In this document: piece by piece, positions 14,025-20,829 of the stretch | Layout of the letters: every line of letters begins with the position of its first letter | How positions within the stretch are numbered: position 1 is the stretch's first letter | Assembly (NCBI GenBank): GCA_019649035.1 | Contig: BMAT01013704.1 | Location: 51,553 to 85,734, forward strand | DNA: 34,182 nt | Source of the DNA: Elysia marginata | Lineage: Eukaryota > Mollusca > Gastropoda > Plakobranchidae | Direction of reading: 5' to 3' | Translations under genes and position numbers: made by a program | The notes under the pieces: generated by a model | Database searches by the model: none | Seen by the model: only the letters and a program-made list of their open reading frames with translations | What the model was told of the DNA's origin: nothing

Positions 14025-15639
14025 TCGATGGTTGTGGTGGTCATGGTGGTGAAGGTGGTGGTGGTGATAATGATCATACTAATCATGATGACGATGGCTA
14101 TGATGATGACGAAGACTATGATGATGACGATGATATGATGTTTCATGTAAATTTCACGAAGTCTCATTAAGATTTAAATTTTGAACATACACTTGTTATG
14201 AATGTTGAAACTGCGGTTATAGGTAAATGTAAGTAAATAATGACATTTTACCTGCAGTACAATATAGCAGTTTCCCTGGTGAAAAAATCCAATATCTGCA
14301 CGATTTGCATGCACAAGAGATCCTTTCTAGTAAATTAAGATGAAAAGAAAACAAGTTTTTCTTAATACACATCTTTTTAAATTATAATAATAGCAATGGC
14401 AGTAAAACCTTATGTTCAGCGCTATGTGCGCCTCACAGTACCATGGTACTGTAATGGTGTATATAGTCATATTTTTGTTTTAAATATTCTTAATTCCGGC
14501 ATGCCTAATGAAAAAAAAATGAGTGAGAATGCAAGTTTCCTGTCCATTAAATTTACGAACTGCTTCATCCTTTTCCTAAGCAAAAATATTAGATTATCTG
14601 CATTTGGTCCAAAACTGCACATAGGTAGAAACAACACGCAGTTACTGAGTTAGAAAAAGCTTTACAATAGTTCTCATCCCAAAGAAGGAACAAAAGGCCA
14701 TTAGCCAAATTCTTCATAAAACAAAAAAAACCAAACATTAAGTTGAAATTGGACTACAGCCATGTTTCAAAATTGCCTTGCATATAGTATCGAGTTATTT
14801 TTTTCTACATGGGAATGAGAAGAAAGACCCGCAACATTATCGTTCTTACTAAAAACCAATTGGCTTCGCAAAGGAAGTTTTTCAACTCGAACAATAATTT
14901 GCGCTCTAATCTCATTCATAATTAGTGGTGTCCTAATTTGTTATGACAGTAAGGGATTAATTTCATCTTTAAAAATGAAAGAGTGAATTTGGATTTAGAG
15001 TTAAAGAATTTTTATTCTGCTGCTTTTTTCCCACAATTTGTTTCGATCCCTGCTATAAAGTTACCTCAAGAAACCACACTGATAAGCCAGGGTGAAACAA
15101 GCCTAGATTTGTGTAAGTTCCATTTTCGACCTCGGATGTGAACCCTGTAGATGCAGCACTACTCGGTGACCTCTTCCTACTGCGCAAGCTCCTTCTGCCT
15201 CCGGAAGACGATGCCCTGGATATGGCGACTGAAGTCATTGGTCGGTTCATCGAGGACGTGCACAACATACTACTGCGAGCTGAAGACTCGAACCCGTCGG
15301 CTATTGAGGTGGCTTGACTCTTCGCAGACGTAACTTGCCTGTTCCGTGCCGTTGTCGCTCTGCTGGGCACTGATATGACATCGCTCCGCGTTGAAAATGC
15401 TATGCTTTTCACAGATGTCCCCCTGCTTTTCACCGTTGTCCCGCGGCTCTGGGCGGATGTAGGTCTAGATGTGTTGGCAGATTTGTCTAAAATACTGTCC
15501 AAGACTTTCGCACTTCGCACGCGAAGCCGGCTACACTCTAGCGATCTGATAGAACTCCTGGTAGGTTTGGCACCGCCTAGCTGCGAAGTCAGCGTAGAAC
15601 CGTAGTAAGTTCCCGGCGGCTCATAGCTGGACTCGTCCC
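596..15639 (-). CDS. Villin/gelsolin-family actin-binding protein, 21 exons, C-terminus off window
   Basis: This is a multi-exon gene read right to left. Twenty-one exons join in phase to give 801 full codons. Counting residue 1 as the first full codon of the 575-bp exon, residues 1-180 are a Ser/Thr/Arg-rich tail, about 181-277 are G1, 298-389 G2, 430-530 G3, 578-685 G4 and 704-801 G5. Each repeat shows the family pattern: a short strand such as VYRVDG, a CYI/DCYLLD strand, a W-G turn (YVWMG, LAWVG, VWYGK), a helix, and an EG-E-F ending such as EGKETSTFW. Family members cap, sever, nucleate or bundle actin in the cytoplasm under calcium and phosphoinositide control. I cannot tell which activities remain here. 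Five repeats in the villin order with more expected to the left fit villin/advillin/gelsolin. The long tail is atypical. Neither the start codon nor the stop codon is certain from this window. Confidence 0.9.
1121..1182 (-). CDS. Exon 20: G5 helix
   Basis: The exon is 62 nt, entered in phase 0 and left with 2 nt, with acceptor GCCCATAG and donor GTAAGG. It encodes residues 748-767, NALANDREYAKNMLTYFCAE, directly continuing VWYGK of exon 19 as the G5 helix. Confidence 0.9.
1607..1687 (-). CDS. Exon 19: G5 core
   Basis: The exon is 81 nt, phase 0, with acceptor TCACCCAG and donor GTAAAA. It encodes residues 721-747. VPPLTSYLNSSAAYIVISDS then LMVWYGK matches the G5 pattern L-N-S-x-D-x-F-V-L and W-x-G-K. 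The conserved Asp is Ala here. Confidence 0.92.
2571..2696 (-). CDS. Exon 18: G4-G5 linker and first strand of G5
   Basis: The exon is 126 nt, phase 0, with acceptor TCATCAG and donor GTAAAA. It encodes residues 679-720, starting YDSDQHSP (continuing M-V-V-Y) and including VPDVPNMFCIREIGPECMRV, the L-F-x-V-R strand of G5. Confidence 0.9.
3382..3447 (-). CDS. Exon 17: end of G4
   Basis: The exon is 66 nt, phase 0, with acceptor TACGTCAG and donor GTAAGA. It encodes residues 657-678, LRVLDGKESRHFFAVLHGSM and VV. This matches the G4 ending R-V-x-x-G-K-E-x-x-H-x-x-x-x-F-K-G-x-M-V-V. Confidence 0.94.
3809..3895 (-). CDS. Exon 16: G4 helix
   Basis: The exon is 87 nt, phase 0, with acceptor TTCTCCAG and donor GTGAGT. 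It encodes residues 628-656, starting GSKCTAEEELQAQKFACSMD. This aligns with the G-x-x-S-x-Q-D-E helix of G4, and the calcium-binding Glu position is kept as Glu. Confidence 0.93.
4745..4891 (-). CDS. Exon 15: G4 first half
   Basis: The exon is 147 nt, phase 0, with acceptor TTTCTAG and donor GTAAGT. It encodes residues 579-627. VYRVDGGNLVRLAVEDLGVF, then NRSCYIILHR and ILYYWV follow the G4 order of villin and gelsolin. The usual Gly-Asp before the Y-I strand reads Arg-Ser here. Confidence 0.95.
5279..5376 (-). CDS. Exon 14: G3-G4 linker
   Basis: The exon is 98 nt. Two nt complete a Gly codon, then residues 547-578 follow, RALYSATDRRTVAKLTEVWS and on, ending GTNH. The acceptor is TTCTTAG and the donor GTAAAT. 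The linker has little sequence conservation. Support comes from splice sites, phase, and a smooth join GTNH-VYRVDG into G4. Confidence 0.85.
5569..5678. mobile_element. Short inverted-repeat element (MITE-like), copy 1
   Basis: This is about 110 bp in the intron between exons 14 and 13. It starts GGAAATGAGTATAGAGCAC and ends GCGCCCTAATCTCATTCCC, so the ends are imperfect inverted repeats of each other. The same ends and near-identical length recur at 11345 and 14810. No coding capacity. Confidence 0.65.
5817..5973 (-). CDS. Exon 13: end of G3 and central linker
   Basis: The exon is 157 nt, entered in phase 0 and left with 1 nt, with acceptor ATCCTCAG and donor GTATGT. It encodes residues 494-545. 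QNYPSTTTICRLTEGDEPHD matches the G3 ending in villins (YP-x-T-x-I-x-x-x-x-EG-x-E), followed by FKNVFCWW and the long linker towards G4. Confidence 0.94.
6874..6975 (-). CDS. Exon 12: G3 core
   Basis: The exon is 102 nt, phase 0, with donor GTAGGT. It encodes residues 460-493, starting DCYLLDSGPSNPVLAWVGNE, a clear G3 core strand and W-V-G turn, then the helix EADHDALYSALDRAQ. Its acceptor, ATTCTCAG, is preceded by a long CT microsatellite. Confidence 0.95.
6986..7034. repeat. GA/CT microsatellite beside exon 12
   Basis: This is a nearly pure GA run with a short GATA interruption. On the gene's strand it is a CT run ending about 10 nt before the exon 12 acceptor at 6976, so it forms the polypyrimidine tract. 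Confidence 0.95.
7385..7735. repeat. Imperfect GAT/GGT trinucleotide-rich tract
   Basis: The tract is rich in GATGATGGTG-type triplets with many substitutions, in the intron between exons 11 and 12. The open frames across it encode only runs of D, V, G, H or M and are not genes. Confidence 0.8.
7974..8052 (-). CDS. Exon 11: start of G3
   Basis: The exon is 79 nt. One nucleotide completes the Arg codon split with exon 10, then residues 434-459 follow, LNGDRVMYDIPLVAKQPL and on. The acceptor is TTTTTCAG and the donor GTAAAA. It corresponds to the G3 stretch that in villin ends in P-L-x-Q-x-L ahead of the DCY strand. Confidence 0.9.
8586..8718 (-). CDS. Exon 10: G2-G3 linker, ends in a GC donor
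   Basis: The exon is 133 nt, with acceptor CGTTCAG. It encodes residues 390-432, starting ATEKKMSEAFFNKLQDDQRG and ending HLY plus AG of a split Arg codon. The following intron begins GCAAGT instead of GT. The bases around it (TACAG then GCAAGT) match the strong consensus known for GC-AG introns, and the reading frame continues exactly into exon 11. Confidence 0.9.
9111..9177 (-). CDS. Exon 9: G2 helix
   Basis: The exon is 67 nt, entered in phase 0 and left with 1 nt. It has acceptor TTTTACAG and donor GTGAGG. It encodes residues 367-388, AMRLANKMRAWQRNGKGHIV and on. This aligns with the villin/gelsolin G2 helix that leads into the I-x-V-x-D strand. Confidence 0.92.
9636..9746 (-). CDS. Exon 8: G2 core
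   Basis: The exon is 111 nt, phase 0, with acceptor ATTTGCAG and donor GTACGC. It encodes residues 330-366, including EDDRVLILDSYPRMYVWMG. This is the G2 D-x-F-I-L-D strand followed by the V-W-x-G turn, with the Asp of the calcium site kept. Confidence 0.93.
9893..9943 (-). CDS. Exon 7: G2 connecting segment
   Basis: The exon is 51 nt, phase 0, with acceptor TTGCTAG and donor GTAATG. It encodes residues 313-329, TMGKYMLPFEDTQKLWT. Homology alone is weak. The call rests on correct splice sites, an open frame and a phase that fits both neighbours, in the place where G2 needs a linker before its DD-x-V-x-I-L-D strand. Confidence 0.75.
10410..10509 (-). CDS. Exon 6: G1-G2 linker and first strand of G2
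   Basis: The exon is 100 nt, with acceptor CTTTAG and donor GTGAGT. It encodes residues 280-312. EGKRKEPVSRAAKYTKRLY is strongly basic and sits where gelsolin and villin carry a phosphoinositide- and F-actin-binding segment. KRLYIVEGLKYLRATC is the first strand pair of G2. Confidence 0.9.
11345..11456. mobile_element. Short inverted-repeat element (MITE-like), copy 2
   Basis: This is about 112 bp, between exons 6 and 5. The left end ATTGGGAATGAGAACAAAGC faces the right end TTGCACTCTAATACCATTAC on the opposite strand. It shares ends and interior (AAAGAGG, TTTTxCA) with the copies at 5569 and 14810. A tRNA-like segment follows directly at 11471. Confidence 0.62.
11471..11530 (-). repeat. Degenerate tRNA-like segment (SINE head remnant)
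   Basis: The minus strand reads TTCTCTCAGTGGTAAGGC, resembling an RNA polymerase III A box. About 35 nt later comes GGTTCGAATTA, resembling a B box. The stems are too decayed for a tRNA. It is most likely the head of an old tRNA-derived SINE. Confidence 0.45.
12144..12196 (-). CDS. Exon 5: end of G1
   Basis: The exon is 53 nt, entered in phase 0 and left with 2 nt (GT) that complete a Val codon with exon 6. It encodes residues 262-278, HEGHETSTFLSHFEDGI. This matches the E-G-x-E-x-x-x-F-L ending of gelsolin repeats. The donor is GTAAGT. Confidence 0.9.
12483..12814 (-). mobile_element. tRNA-derived SINE
   Basis: The minus-strand head at 12814-12744 is tRNA-sized (71 nt). It has an A box (TGGCAGAGTGG), an anticodon-like loop CTCGAAA on a 5-bp stem, and a B box (GGTTCGATTCC). 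A central part follows with TTGGGAAAACAATTTACCC and CTGTAAAATGGATACCC, resembling the conserved central domains of some animal SINE superfamilies. It ends in an A-rich tail at about 12483-12500. The 7-mer CTCAATT at 12476 and 12821 could be a target-site duplication. The acceptor stem is imperfect and there is no tRNA 3' end, so this is not a working tRNA gene. Confidence 0.82.
12821..12898 (-). CDS. Exon 4: G1 helix
   Basis: The exon is 78 nt, phase 0, with acceptor TTACCAG and donor GTAATG. It encodes residues 236-261, including GEQHAMRNHLKKLDLALEG, the long G1 helix. The Glu and Asp that align with the calcium-binding Glu (site II) and Asp (site I) of gelsolin G1 are both present. A SINE begins 6 nt inside the following intron. 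Confidence 0.9.
13629..13685 (-). CDS. Exon 3: G1 W-G strand
   Basis: The exon is 57 nt, phase 0, with acceptor TGTGCAG and donor GTAAGT. It encodes residues 217-235, including SFLHLWHGSLSLS, the family's L-x-x-W-x-G strand and turn. It is short, but both neighbours join in frame to make one continuous G1. Confidence 0.86.
13938..14135. repeat. GAT trinucleotide array
   Basis: GATGATGAT with GGT and GAC variants lies in the intron between exons 2 and 3. The translations (poly-Met or poly-Ile) are repeat artefacts. Confidence 0.92.
14252..14326 (-). CDS. Exon 2: G1 core strand
   Basis: The exon is 75 nt, phase 0 to phase 0, with acceptor TACTAG and donor GTAAAA. It encodes residues 192-216, including ADIGFFHQGNCYIVLQ. 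This aligns with the G1 strand that normally reads F-x-x-GD-x-Y-I-L. The usual Asp after Gly is Asn here. Confidence 0.9.
14810..14922. mobile_element. Short inverted-repeat element (MITE-like), copy 3
   Basis: This is about 113 bp, between exons 1 and 2. It starts TGGGAATGAGAAGAAAGACC and ends TTTGCGCTCTAATCTCATTC, with inverted ends matching the other two copies. Same family by inspection. Confidence 0.62.
15065..15639 (-). CDS. Exon 1 (first certain coding exon): disordered Ser/Arg tail and start of G1
   Basis: The exon is 575 nt and starts with 2 nt of a split codon after TTTGCAG. It ends in phase 0 before the donor GTAACT. It encodes residues 1-191. About 180 of these are low-complexity and rich in S, T, R and A, with an imperfect tandem motif SRGTTVK / SRGTSVK and a basic patch RRSLRSRKR that could be a kinase target or nuclear-localisation-like signal (inference). 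The last residues, HPGLSVWFLE, are the first strand of G1 and join directly to exon 2. Reading the frame back through the acceptor meets a TAA with no ATG in between, so at least one upstream exon must supply the start. Confidence 0.87.
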
Positions 15640-17291
15640 CTGCAAACGATACGTATATTTCGATCTGTTACTGTGTTTCTATTCTTAAGCTTGCATATTT
15701 ATGTCAACATGCAGAAGAATTGTCATTATTATATATTCACAAACATATTTTTAGTCCTGTAAAACAGTACTATTCAAAAACACGTATGAAGCGAACTGCC
15801 GTTTTCAAACCTAATGCAATATCAGGCTCAAAGAAGAAGACCAAACTTTGCTATGATGCTGCCCTTGCTTTGAATACTGCAGCGAAGCTTTCTAGACATC
15901 TTTTACAATGTCAGGGCATCGGAGCATAAATGAAGATAAGCTATTCTTTCTTGATTGAATAAAATAGACCTCAGACGGTCAAAACGTTTCCTTTTATACT
16001 ATTAATATGCAAGGATTTATGAAGTAAAATCTGACTTAATGATAAAATTGTGTTCAGTAAAGGTGAAAAAAATCTGAAATCAATGTTTAAAAGACATCGA
16101 ATATGCACCGATGAGGTAAAATAAAAATCAAAACTGAAATAAAGTAAGAAAAAACAGAAACATATTCATATACATACGTACATATCTAAGCAAATTAGCT
16201 CAACAAACTGAAACAACTACAAAAATACATGAACAGAAGCGGTTTTTTTTTTAAACGGAGCACCGTACATGAGAAATTGCGCTTGTGAGGTGCTAACAAC
16301 TAAAGGCTTCCATGTCACGTTGTAAATTCATTTCATTGGGACCTAGGTTGTCCTAATTTAGGGCGGATACTTCATCCTGAGAAGATGTAACAATATCATT
16401 CTGAGGTCTGGCCAATCAAGATGTGATCTGCTTTGTTATAATTTTATCAAAAACACGAGTAAGATAACTCAGTTGAGCAGTAACGCTCGAATTTGTTTAT
16501 TTTTCGCTGCTGGGCTTGTTCGCTACACCGGCTGAGATTAGGATTATACAAGATAATGTGCAAACTTATTAACCTTTATAGTAGGGTGACCTAGACAGGA
16601 AAGTTAACCAGTCTATTTTAGCTTTGAGAAATGCAGTCGTCTAGCGTATTTTCAAGAACGAATTGGCAGTTTATGACAGCTAAATATAAAAATAAATTTT
16701 GAAATAAAACATTTGAAAATCGTGGGATATTTAACTTGCCATGTTTGATGTTATAGATTATTTTTTGTTGTATTATACAGGTGTTTGATAACAATTATAG
16801 CTGCTATCTTTTACCTGCAACCAAGAATAGAATTTAAGGTGGAGAATCGATTGTCAAACAATCATAAAGCTTAAAGAATGGCGTAAAAGTAAATTATATA
16901 TTAACTAAATAAGCATTATTTTAGAGGTTTGTTTAGTTGTTTACTTCATCCCAAAGCACCACTTTGATAACATTATTTTATATTACGTACCGATAATTAT
17001 CTTAAGTTGAGCAACATGAAACAGAGAAATAGTGAATGCATACATGTCATCAATGTTTAGAACAGTATGCATAGAACGATCTAGAGAGAGAGAAAGAGGT
17101 AAGAAGGGGGAGGCAAAAACCACATTGATACAGGAACAAAAAGAGACAAGAAAGAATGAAAAACAGAGAGATCAAGAAATTAAAAAAAAGACTTCAGAGA
17201 GGTAAGAAGTATGATATACCACTATCAATCTCCTTTAAATAGGAAGAAAAAAAAGATTTTAAATTAACAAAAACATTACATCTTTACATAC
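15640..17291. other. No gene recognised, upstream of exon 1
   Basis: This is AT-rich, apparently intronic or 5' flanking sequence. An open frame at 15720-15929 has no recognisable family, no supporting splice structure and no repeat match. Confidence 0.5.
17083..17190. repeat. GA-rich purine tract
   Basis: This is an irregular purine tract of AGAGAG, GGGGGAGG and AAAGAGAC pieces. It lies about 100 nt from candidate exon B. No other content is seen. Confidence 0.6.
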
Positions 17292-17358
17292 CATTGTTCA
17301 TTACACCTATGAAATTCACTGCCAACCTAAAACTCACAGTTCTTCGCTTTGTGTCCAT
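17292..17358 (-). CDS. Candidate first coding exon B (alternative start)
   Basis: ATG in a good context (AAAATGG) opens 22 codons, beginning MDTKRRTVSFRLAVNF, plus one G before the donor GTATGT. As with candidate A, the leftover G joins exon 1 in phase as Gly. An in-frame TGA lies upstream, and a possible acceptor CATTTCAG sits at 17376. It could be the true start, an alternative first exon, or chance. Confidence 0.35.
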
Positions 17359-17375
17359 TTTAGTTCCACGTAATA

Positions 17376-18660
17376 CTGAAATGCTGTCGGCATGTCATTC
17401 TTCTAAGAGATAATTACGGTATTAATGCTGTCTTCACCACATAATTATGTGCACTGGTGTTATGGCTGTTGTGCTCTAGCTTTTTCTTCAAGCTCGGTTT
17501 TTTCCTCAATCCCAGTGTCTTTCCAAACACAAACTACAATGAATGATAAAATTAAGGGCTCAAATACAAACGGCTTTTGTCCTCCGTGTCTCACAGTGGC
17601 TGATTACCTTGATGTTATTCATACCGTCTTCTCAAAGTCAACGATCTTTCCTCTGTCTAAGTTTTCTCCTGCACAATTCTTCTATTCCCTATATCTCGGA
17701 GACCATGCATACAACGATTAAATTAATCATTTCACAACGGATCTGAGCTTGAATCGCAAGGCACGTACCAGTACCGGGTAACTGAATGTTTTTGAACAAA
17801 AAAAAGTGTTCTTTATATTTCTACAACTAGGGCCTAATTACTTTGAATTCGAACCATGGCTTATTCTTTGTTGATATTCTCCTGACGTCTGTAGTTCTAT
17901 TGTGGTTTACGGCAAGGCGTTCAGATAAATAGCTTGTTTTATTTAAAGTCTTGTTAGTCTTACAGTACAACCCAATGCCCAAGTTTAAAACTGATCAGAA
18001 TGAAATATATTCTTCAAGCTCTGGGTGTCAGGATAAAACTTTGCACTTACAATCCTATGCTTGTTTCTTATTTAAGACAAAAAAATACAACTGAGTCGTG
18101 TATAATATGAATTTTACAATTCTGGTTTTGGACTAGAGTCTTTAGATTTTATTGTATGCTTCTTTTGTCGATGTGCCCTATTGATAAAATTGAAACCTTA
18201 CATATTTTTGAACCGACTGAAAGAGTTCTTTTAGACTATATAAAAAAGAGCTGATTGACGGTAGATAATCTTCTCTATCTATCTACCTATCAAGAGATTT
18301 CTCAATATGGTTCTATCTTGCAAACACTTGGTTGATTAAGTTTCCAAATTCTGTGTAGGCTAAGTGATTCGATTGTCCTAAAACACCCGACCTTTTATGC
18401 ACTTTAAATTTCAAACATTGTCCTTTCTCGCTATTTAAGGAAGATCCACTGCTTCACGGCAATGAAAAATTCAATCTGATTCTCTGTTCTGGTTGTTTTT
18501 TAATGAAAAAAATTGGACGAATTTTTTTCTGGCAATTCTGTATAAAAATGTTTATTTCAATGTGCCTTTTAAGTTATTTTTTGTGAAGTATAATGTTCTC
18601 TTTTGTCAAATAAAACTGAATTCTGTGTTATCATTTTTGCCCCTTGTCTACACACACTCA
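17376..18660. other. No gene recognised
   Basis: Unique-looking AT-rich sequence. The open frames at 17425-17746 resemble no family known to me. Confidence 0.45.
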
Positions 18661-18720
18661 TGCTTCTTTTTTTTATTTTCTCTGTCTGTCTGCTTCTCTC
18701 TCCCTCTCTCTTTCTTTGTC

Positions 18721-18746
18721 TCTATCTATCTATCGATCTATCTATA

Positions 18747-18793
<47 letters not shown>

Positions 18794-18807
18794 ATCTATC
18801 TATCTAC

Positions 18808-18861
<54 letters not shown>

Positions 18862-18862
18862 C
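18721..18862. repeat. GATA/CTAT tetranucleotide array
   Basis: About 140 bp of CTAT units has a few changes (CGAT, CTAC, ATAT). A CT-rich lead-in begins near 18680. Long frames here encode only repeated SIYL. Confidence 0.97.
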
Positions 18863-19265
18863 TGTGTTACCTCTCACCTCCTTTTACCTACCTCGGCCTG
18901 CTGTTTTTATATCAATTTTTTGTATTTCGTCTCATTCTTCTTCCCAAGCCAGCAGGATATGTTGCGTATTTTATTTAACTTCTTTTGCGTAATTTTTCTT
19001 CAGTAATGCCTAGCTGCCTTTCTTTCCTCTCGAAATGCAAAGAAGAATAGTTTTCAGCATTATACAGATACTTTCATTCTATTCCGTTTATTGTGTATTG
19101 ATATATTGATACCTTTAAAATAATATCATAAATAACTGCTGTGCCGTTCAAAATTTAATATCAGTCTGATAGCTGTTTCAAGAGAGGCACCGGGACAATA
19201 TCAAAATTCCAATGCCCAGTCCAACAAAAGAACTAACAGTTAAAACAAAAATCATCTTGGTGCCA

Positions 19266-19600
19266 AGAATTTTAGGCGCAAGGGTAATGGAATAGGCCCA
19301 GGCATTGGCGTGTAATTGGCTCAGGCTCTGACCAGAGCGTGAAATCAGAACCTCCTAGCCATGGGGACAGTCTGATCTTTGATAATTGAAGTGGACGGAA
19401 GTTGAATATTGAAGACTGTCGTCCACGACTCTGGCCGGCGCAAAGGGAGGAATGCCGTGCGCGTAGCCAGACGTAACAAAGGCCTGTGTCGAGTTTGTCT
19501 CGCTTGATTGGGCGACTTATCCTTATTAGACTGTGCATTGTGTTAGGGATCTGCTCTTGTAACACTGCAAGAGTTGTCGAGTGGTATTTGCTGGGCGAAG
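19266..19600. other. GC-richer segment of unknown nature
   Basis: The base composition is visibly higher in G and C than the neighbours (GGCCGGCGCAAAGGG, GCCGTGCGCG). A 97-codon minus-strand frame at 19272-19565 crosses it but resembles nothing I can name. It may be a piece of a transposable element. Confidence 0.35.
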
Positions 19601-19656
19601 GCCGCGTCCATTGTTTTAGAAACCAAACATGTCAGTATTTAATCAATCAGAGGGCA

Positions 19657-19694
19657 GGAGAGAGAGACAGACAGAGACAGAGACAGACAGAGAA

Positions 19695-19728
<34 letters not shown>

Positions 19729-19751
19729 GCAGACAGACAGACAGACAGACT
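19657..19751. repeat. GA and GACA microsatellite
   Basis: Alternating AGAC, AGAG and AGACAG units end exactly at the left arm of the inverted repeat at 19752. Confidence 0.93.
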
Positions 19752-20109
19752 AAGCAAGTCAATTTTTTTTAAAATTAAGGTATACATGTATATTTTAGCT
19801 CTAAAAATATTGAGAAAACAAGTGAGCTGTCGGCTTTACGCCTTCGTCAGACAAAAAAAAATAAAAAACGTGTAAGACACTTACATAAATACGGACAGGA
19901 CTAACAATAAAAGAAAAGCAGTAATATTATTATAAACAATATAAAATATGAATGATGAGATAAAAATTAAAAATAACCTAATAATCTAGATATAAATCTA
20001 TCTGCAGGACAAAAAAGAAAAAAAGGAAAAAAAGGCGGGACAGTTCACTTGTTTTGTCAATATTTTAGAGCTAAAATTTTTAGCTTACTTTAAAAAAATT
20101 GACTTGCTT
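19752..20109. mobile_element. Inverted-repeat (foldback-like) element
   Basis: The left arm, about 19752-19831 (AAGCAAGTCAATTTTTTTT ... TTTTAGCTCTAAAAATATTG ... AACAAGTGAGCTGTC), recurs inverted at about 20038-20109. Roughly 200 bp of A-rich loop lies between. The inner end of the left arm, read on the minus strand, holds CTGACGAAGGCGTAAAGCC then GACA, close to a hammerhead ribozyme core. No reading frame of note. Confidence 0.7.
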
Positions 20110-20762
20110 ATCCACACAGCTCTACTGCGACTCCTGTTCAATTAACTAAGACAGACAGACTAGCAGTGAGACCAAAAAAAGAGAAGATACCTGTTCCGTT
20201 AGGTATTGCCTGATTATATCGATCGTGGAGAGATAGGTTATTTAATCGATTGATATAATGTGTACATCGAATGACTATGCTAATGTAAATGTAGAAAGAT
20301 AGGTACGGCTCAGATACAACGGCATCTAAAACACTATTGGCAGATTTAAATAAGAAACAGAAAAAAATTAAACAAAGATATACAGAAAGTGGGAGATGAA
20401 CAAATAGTTAGGGAGAGGTAAATTGACAGTGAATTATCAATTACGTATAAGGAATGGGAAAAGTAATATCCGGAACATGAACAAACGGGATAAAAGGTCT
20501 AGGGAAGAATGCAGTTCATTCCGTGTTTTCATAGTTGGTTATTACCTCACAAACGTTGCCCCATGCCATGTTCTGATCTAGATCCAAAGGCTTTGAAAAA
20601 ATACAAAGGGACTGAGATATAACACTGGTTACAAAGGAGCTATACTGGCCCCCTTCTAGATTAGATCGAACTGTTTGTCTAACAGGCTTATGCAATAGTA
20701 GAAGCTCAATCTTTGGATTGGCACGAGAGAAACACCTTCAGAGCGAGAGAGATAAAGGGATA

Positions 20763-20826
20763 GAGACAGACAGACAGGCACAGAGAGAGAGAGAGAGAGA
20801 CAGAGAGAGAGACAGAGAGACAGAGG
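20763..20826. repeat. GA/GACA microsatellite
   Basis: GACAGACAG followed by GAGAGA and CAGAGAGA units. Confidence 0.93.
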
Positions 20827-20829
20827 AAT

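Noticed and set aside
13862..14167. Ile-rich minus-strand frame and Met-rich plus-strand frame
   Set aside because: Product of the GAT array between exons 2 and 3.
18493..19006. Overlapping long open frames
   Set aside because: They are translations of the CTAT array and its CT-rich lead-in.
20546..20572. 27-bp micro-exon candidate with AG and GTAATA ends
   Set aside because: Inserted between candidate exon A and exon 1 in the required phase it reads a stop (TGA).
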